Shown here in pieces: positions 23,753 through 28,057 of a stretch of 28,057 nt of DNA. Positions within the stretch are counted from its first letter, which is position 1, and the number at the start of each line of letters is the position of its first letter. The translations under genes and the position numbers were made by a program. Under the pieces are notes generated by a model. It saw nothing but the letters and a program-made list of their open reading frames with translations. It ran no database searches and had not been told where the DNA came from. The DNA is taken from contig JBQCHG010000072.1 of NCBI GenBank assembly GCA_051954935.1, positions 1 through 28,057 of the forward strand, given 5' to 3'. Source of the DNA: 66-474 sp051954935 (GTDB taxonomy: Bacteria > Pseudomonadota > Gammaproteobacteria > Xanthomonadales > Rhodanobacteraceae).

Positions 23753-25855
23753 TCAGTCCAGCGCGGCGAACGCCTCCGCCAGTGCATCGCGATAGTGCTT
23801 CGCATGGCCAGGCTCGAAAGCGATCGGCATGCCGCGGGGGTTCCTTGGCACCGCATTCACCGCTGTTCCCGGCTCGAGCCGCTCGAGCCCGAGGAATTCC
23901 GCCAACTCCTTGCCCTGGGCGCCCTGCGGGTCGGCCAGCACCACATCCGGATCAATGCCGCACGCCGGCAGCAGCTCCGCGGCAAAGCCTTGGTGTTCGG
24001 CCGCGACTTTCAGCCAACGCGCCGCCTCCACCGGATCGCGGGCCGGCAATTTGGTGTTGCTGCCGAAAGCCAGCCAGTTCAACAGCGCGTCGCGCGAATC
24101 GCACCGCACCTGCACGATGCGCAGCGCGGGCAAGGCGCGCTTCAATGCCGGCACCACGCGCGCATCCAGATACGGCAGCCAATCGATCACGCGCACGTCC
24201 TCGCGCAAACCACTGCGTTGCAGCGGACGGGCGTAGCGGCGGCGCAGGAGGGCGAGGTCGGGTTGGCCCAAGGGCGCCAGCAGTCGCTCTTCGAAAGCGG
24301 TGGAAACGAAATCCGGATCGGCGCTGAAGCGATCGCGGCGTACCGCGAGGCCGGCCTGGTCGCCGAGCAACGATGCGAGCCGGCCGGCACCGCTGCCTGG
24401 AAGCCCGACGAAGAGAATCGGCGCCGCGATCGGCGATTCCGCCAATTCCGGTTCGGCGGCGCGTGCGCGCATCAAATCGCGCGTCGCCTGATCCAGCTCC
24501 GGCAAGCGGGGCAACGCAGGTGCATCCGACCACGATGCACGCCGGAAATCCGCCACCGCTTCGTCCCACTGCCCGAGCGCATCATGCGCCAGGCCCGACA
24601 GTCTCCATCGGCGGCGCGCCTGGACCGGATGTTCGCGCCATTGCGATTCGTCCATGGAGCGCAGGACGTCCAGGGCACGTTGCCCGTCCCCTTTCCTCAA
24701 TGCCGCACGGGTCCGCAACAGCACCAGCGCCGGACGCGGCGGTCCGCCCACGCGCTCGGCCTGTTCGACCGCGGCATCGTGCTCGCCCGCCCGATCCAGG
24801 GCAATGGCGAGATTGCTCTGGATTTCCGGATCGTCGGGAAATGCGCGCGCCGCCTCGTGCCACAAGGGCAGCGATTCCTGATGCCGCTGCTGTCCATCGA
24901 ACAGGTGCGCCAGCGCCACCTTCAATTCCGGCGCTTGCGGATATTGCCGCGCACGCGACTGCAACTCGGCGATCGCCTGGTCGGTGCGGCCGCTGCGGTC
25001 GAGCGAAGCGGCACGGCGGATCGCGGCCGGGTGCAAATCCGGTTCGTGCGCGAGTGCCTGCTCGTAATGCGCGATCGCTTGCGGATAGCGCTGTTGCAGG
25101 CGCGCGATATCGCCCAGGCCAAGGTGCGCCGCGGCGAGCTGCTCGCCCTGGGCCAGCAGCGCCTCGAACGCCGCCTGCGCGCCTTGCGCGTCGCGTTTCA
25201 GCAGCAGCGCGTTGCCGAGCACGCGCCGCGCGAGTGCATAGTCCGGCTTCAACGCGAGCGCGTTGTTGGCCGACCGCACCGCGAAATCCAGCATGTTGAG
25301 CGCCAGCATCACATTGGCGAGGCTGCCATGGATCAACGCGTCGTTCGGGGAAAGTTCGGCCGCACGGGTGAGATGCGCCGAAGCCTGGCGCAGTTCGCCG
25401 CGCGCGACATGGATGTTGCCCAATCCGGCCAACGACTGCGCATCGTCCTCGTTGGCACGCAGCGCGATCCGGAAGTGCTCCTCGGCGCTTTCAAGGTCGC
25501 CGCGCAGGAAGGCGATCTGGCCCAGTCCGCTGTGCGCGCTGGTGAGGTTCGGATTCAATTCCTTGGCGCGCAGGTACGCCGCTTCCGACTCGTCCAGGCG
25601 GCCGGCGTGCAATTGCATTTCGCCCAGCGTGTGCTGGAAGACATCGCGGTCCGGGTCGCGCTCGATCGCGCGTTGCACCAGCCGCAGGCCCTCTTCGCGA
25701 TCGCCGGCCTGGCCGCGCAGGATGCCGAGCAGGTGCAGCACTTCGGCGTCCCCGGGATTGGCCTCGAGCAGTTCGCGATAACCCGCTTCGGCCTCTGGCA
25801 GACGGCCGGCGCGGTGCAGTTCGATGATGTCGTCGAGCACGGAAATTTCCCGCAA
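23753..25855 (-). CDS. TPR protein with C-terminal sulfotransferase-like domain
   Basis: The 700-residue product has at least ten TPR units across residues 1-460 (ALALKPDYALARRVLGNALL; AIAHYEQALAHEPDLHPAAI). A C-terminal domain (about 475-700) looks like the TPR-linked sulfotransferases: ILFVGLPGSGAGRLASLLG in the place of the PAPS 5'-phosphosulfate loop, and the ending HYRDALAEAFAALD. The loop has Gly for the usual Arg of PRSG, and the other PAPS contacts are not obvious, so activity is doubtful. No signal peptide. The start is TTG at 25855 with weak initiation signals; GTG at 25840 with GGGAA before it is an alternative. It lies 66 bp upstream of the propeller gene on the same strand. Confidence 0.75.
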   Translation of the reverse strand: MREISVLDDIIELHRAGRLPEAEAGYRELLEANPGDAEVLHLLGILRGQAGDREEGLRLVQRAIERDPDRDVFQHTLGEMQLHAGRLDESEAAYLRAKELNPNLTSAHSGLGQIAFLRGDLESAEEHFRIALRANEDDAQSLAGLGNIHVARGELRQASAHLTRAAELSPNDALIHGSLANVMLALNMLDFAVRSANNALALKPDYALARRVLGNALLLKRDAQGAQAAFEALLAQGEQLAAAHLGLGDIARLQQRYPQAIAHYEQALAHEPDLHPAAIRRAASLDRSGRTDQAIAELQSRARQYPQAPELKVALAHLFDGQQRHQESLPLWHEAARAFPDDPEIQSNLAIALDRAGEHDAAVEQAERVGGPPRPALVLLRTRAALRKGDGQRALDVLRSMDESQWREHPVQARRRWRLSGLAHDALGQWDEAVADFRRASWSDAPALPRLPELDQATRDLMRARAAEPELAESPIAAPILFVGLPGSGAGRLASLLGDQAGLAVRRDRFSADPDFVSTAFEERLLAPLGQPDLALLRRRYARPLQRSGLREDVRVIDWLPYLDARVVPALKRALPALRIVQVRCDSRDALLNWLAFGSNTKLPARDPVEAARWLKVAAEHQGFAAELLPACGIDPDVVLADPQGAQGKELAEFLGLERLEPGTAVNAVPRNPRGMPIAFEPGHAKHYRDALAEAFAALD

Positions 25856-26015
25856 GGTAATTGAGCTGGCTCGTGGCGCGGATCAGACCGTTGCCTGGGC
25901 GCAAGAGTCGTTGAGCCAAGCCGCCGCTCGAAAGCCGTTGAGTTTAGCTGCAGCGCCACTCGCGGTGGTTGCGCACGGGGAGCGTTCGGGCCCGTCGGCC
26001 TGGACGAAACGACAA

Positions 26016-27053
26016 TTATGCCGCAGCAGCCTGTTCCCGGCTGGTGCTTTCACGCACCGGCGCGAGCCCGCCAAGTTTTTCGGCGATGTAATCCTCGGCC
26101 ATGCTGGAAAACCCGAGGTTGCGGATGAAACCGCAGTGCCCGCCACGCGCGGTAATGTCCAGCTCGACGTTCGCGGGCAGTCGCATTTTCTCGAAATCGG
26201 CCACCGGAATCACCGGGTCGTCGCGCGAGGTGAGGATCCAGCTCGGCACGCGCATGCGTGCCAATGCGTCGCCGGCGATCGAATAGCCGTCGAGGTAATT
26301 TTCCAGCGTGCCGAAATCCGTGTGCCGCTCGACCAGTGCGGTGGTGAGCCCGCGCAGTCCGCCGCGCAGGTCATCGCGCCCGAACAGCGCCGCATCGGGA
26401 AACGCCCGCTGCTTGCGGCGCAGCGAGCGCCGCCACTTGTGCATGAAATACCAGTGGTAGAACCACGGCGCGTGTTCGATCGAGAACAGCCCCTGGTGCG
26501 GATCGATGACCGGGCACACCGCGGCCGCACCATCGAGTTCCAGACCGGCATCGGCTGCATGCAGCGCGACACGCAGTGCGAAATTGCCGCCCAGCGAGAA
26601 GCCGACCACCACGCGCGGCGTGACGGGATGCATGCGCACGAACGTGCGAACGGCGCCGATCGCCTCGTCCAGCAGGCAGGAATGGAACAGGCCGCGGTTG
26701 AGGTGATGCGTGTCGCCGTGGTCGCGGAAGTTCAGCCGGAACACGTCCCAGCCTTCGCGCAGCAGGCGTCCGCCGGTTTGCAGCAGGTACGTCGAGCGCA
26801 CGCTGCCTTCCCAGCCATGGAACAGCACCGCCATCCCGCGCGGCGCATCCAGCACGCGTTGCCGCGTGTAGAAGCCCTGCAGGCGCACGCCGCCGCCCGC
26901 ATCCAGTATGAGTTCTTCGGCGCGGCTCTCCAGGTCGCGAGCATGCGCCCGGCGCAGCACGCGTCGCAGGCCGCTGGAAGCCAGGGTGGATTGCACGTGC
27001 GGATTGCGCAACCACCACGGCGGATCGAACGGCAGCTCCCGCGCCACGCTCAT
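26016..27053 (-). CDS. YheT-family alpha/beta hydrolase
   Basis: The 345-residue protein matches the YheT (UPF0017) hydrolases: PWWLRNPHVQST near the start, FHGWEGSVRSTY, the nucleophile S153 in GFSLGGN, D278/D279 in TSRDDPVIP, and H306 in GGHCGF. The N-terminal hydrophobic patch and cap region are as in the family, and no signal peptide is seen. Members are esterase-like with unknown natural substrates. The ATG at 27053 overlaps the stop of the acyltransferase gene, suggesting linked roles in lipid turnover. Confidence 0.88.
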   Translation of the reverse strand: MSVARELPFDPPWWLRNPHVQSTLASSGLRRVLRRAHARDLESRAEELILDAGGGVRLQGFYTRQRVLDAPRGMAVLFHGWEGSVRSTYLLQTGGRLLREGWDVFRLNFRDHGDTHHLNRGLFHSCLLDEAIGAVRTFVRMHPVTPRVVVGFSLGGNFALRVALHAADAGLELDGAAAVCPVIDPHQGLFSIEHAPWFYHWYFMHKWRRSLRRKQRAFPDAALFGRDDLRGGLRGLTTALVERHTDFGTLENYLDGYSIAGDALARMRVPSWILTSRDDPVIPVADFEKMRLPANVELDITARGGHCGFIRNLGFSSMAEDYIAEKLGGLAPVRESTSREQAAAA

Positions 27054-27841
27054 GCCGGAATGCCCAGAGCCTGTGCAATGCGCGCGCGCGCCGTGTCCGC
27101 CATGCGGCGCCGGCCCTCTTCGGCATTCGCCACCGGCTGCAGGAAATGCACTTCCGCCACGATCCGCCGCTCGCCCATCATGCGCCACAGATTGCCGATG
27201 AAGCTCTCGCCGGGCCTGAACGAAACATCCCGCCAGGGCCGGTCGTCGCGCAAATAACGGATCGCCACCGGCTGCACGAGTGCATTGGCGTCGACCGCAG
27301 CCTGGAAAATCCGCGCATGGAATACCTTCAAGGTGCCGGCCGGCGCGGTGCCGCCTTCCGGAAACGCCGCCACGCTGTAGCCGGCACCCAGGCGCTTGCT
27401 CATCACCGTCATCACGGCGCCCAGCGAATGCGTGCTGCCGCGCTCGTGGAAGATGGTGCCCCCGCGACGGGCCATCCAGCTGACCAGCGGCCAGCGCGAA
27501 ATCTCGGCCTTGGCCACGAAGCCGGCCTCGCGCTGGGTGTGCAGCACGCTGATGTCCATCCACGAGCCATGGTTGGCGACGAACATCACCGGATCCGGCA
27601 GTGCATCGCCCACGCGCCGCACGCGCACGCCGAAGCAGGCGAGAAAGCCGCGCGACCAGTTGCGGATCAGCGCACCGCTTGGCGTCCCCGGCCGCGGCGC
27701 GCCGAACGGCAGGATGATGAAAATCGCGAGGAGGCAACCGCCGAACGCCCACAACAGGACGGCCGGCACCCGCCAGAAATAGCGGAAAGGGCGCAGCAGG
27801 TTGCGGCGTTCCATCGCGGGTGGATCTGCAGTGGTGTCCAT
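27050..27841 (-). CDS. PlsC-like lysophospholipid acyltransferase
   Basis: The 263-residue membrane protein has an N-terminal hydrophobic segment (about 26-46) and the acyltransferase motifs NHGSWMD (N90, H91, D96; the NHxxxxD catalytic pair) and FPEGG (160-164) for phosphate binding. It should add an acyl chain to lysophosphatidic acid or a related lysolipid. Other PlsC-type or ornithine-lipid acyltransferases share these motifs, so the exact substrate is uncertain. It is the first gene of a two-gene operon with the YheT hydrolase and divergent from phhA, 79 bp apart. Confidence 0.87.
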   Translation of the reverse strand: MDTTADPPAMERRNLLRPFRYFWRVPAVLLWAFGGCLLAIFIILPFGAPRPGTPSGALIRNWSRGFLACFGVRVRRVGDALPDPVMFVANHGSWMDISVLHTQREAGFVAKAEISRWPLVSWMARRGGTIFHERGSTHSLGAVMTVMSKRLGAGYSVAAFPEGGTAPAGTLKVFHARIFQAAVDANALVQPVAIRYLRDDRPWRDVSFRPGESFIGNLWRMMGERRIVAEVHFLQPVANAEEGRRRMADTARARIAQALGIPA

Positions 27842-27920
27842 TGCGCCACTTTAACGAAAACGGCGTTCCTCCACACGCACGGGCAGCCGGTTTTCGCGAC
27901 TTGGCGATAGACTAGGCGGC

Positions 27921-28057
27921 ATGAACAGCCAACCGCGCCGCGTCGAACACCAGCAAACCGATCGGGGCAACATCCCGGTGTACGCCGTCGGCACGGTCGA
28001 GCAGCCGTGGGCCGGTTACTCGCGCACCGATCACGAGGTCTGGGCGCAGTTGTTCCG
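27921..28057 (+). CDS. phhA: Phenylalanine 4-hydroxylase, N-terminal fragment
   Basis: Only the first 45 codons lie in the window. IPVYAVGTVEQPWAGYSRTDHEVWAQLF resembles the start of bacterial monomeric phenylalanine hydroxylases (pterin- and iron-dependent, making tyrosine), particularly YSRTDHEVWAQLF. The catalytic domain is beyond the edge, so the call rests on this short match. AGG lies four to six bases before the ATG. Confidence 0.72.
   Translation, partial: MNSQPRRVEHQQTDRGNIPVYAVGTVEQPWAGYSRTDHEVWAQLF

Noticed and set aside
25856..26015. Possible small gene or terminator between the TPR-sulfotransferase and YheT genes
   Set aside because: Only a CCAC/GGTG stem without a T-run and no plausible short frame were found in this 160-bp gap.

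Overview
The window is about 28 kb of GC-rich chromosome with tightly packed genes, 4-nt stop/start overlaps and a few GTG/TTG starts. Gene content (glnA-ntrBC, an AlgB-type regulator, FadI-type thiolase, SixA, UppP, YheT, PhhA) points to a gammaproteobacterium, most likely Xanthomonadales/Rhodanobacteraceae. That placement is inferred from protein resemblance, not from any marker gene. I see no tRNA, rRNA, CRISPR array, insertion sequence, integrase or phage module, so this looks like core chromosome.

Layout. (1) 150-4208, plus strand: an exported protein of unknown function, SixA, a secreted YceI-like protein and a ClsC-like phospholipase-D lipoprotein. (2) 4229-7248, minus strand: a KinB-like sensor kinase and the sigma54-type regulator AlgB. 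The kinase lacks a periplasmic sensing domain. (3) 7249-8278: a 545-bp non-coding stretch, then two small low-complexity genes. The first encodes a 61-residue Ser/Arg/Gln-rich, acid-tailed, apparently disordered protein. (4) 8366-9551: a divergent pair, a four-helix-bundle PA2169-type protein and a YkvA/DUF1232 protein.

(5) 9621-17251, minus strand: a nitrogen-control block read in the order glnA, PAT-like acetyltransferase, nadV (frameshifted), ntrB, ntrC, GNAT, FadI-like thiolase. glnA has a near-perfect sigma54 -24/-12 promoter with two degenerate NtrC-like sites about 85 and 108 bp upstream of the predicted start. A perfect-arm NtrC-like palindrome overlaps the ntrB start. Together these suggest NtrC activates glnA and feeds back on its own operon. 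The acetyltransferase beside glnA belongs to the family that inactivates glutamine synthetase inhibitors.

(6) 17474-18268, plus strand: uppP (cell-wall lipid carrier recycling), divergent from glnA. (7) 18303-19640: a TPR protein fused to an aspartyl/asparaginyl beta-hydroxylase domain, built like animal AspH. (8) 19759-22412, minus strand: a compact stress/envelope operon, CsbD, YqjD-like, YqjE-like, YqjK-like and an AI-2E/PerM-family membrane protein. (9) 22574-25855: an exported sorbosone-dehydrogenase-like beta-propeller and a TPR protein with a degenerate sulfotransferase domain. (10) 26016-27841: a YheT hydrolase translationally coupled to a PlsC-like acyltransferase. (11) 27921-end: the start of phhA, cut by the window edge.

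The most notable points are the regulatory architecture around glnA/ntrB, the acetyltransferase next to glutamine synthetase, the nadV frameshift, the sensor-less KinB and the disordered small protein beside algB. All calls rest on reading motifs and remembered family sequences; no search was run.
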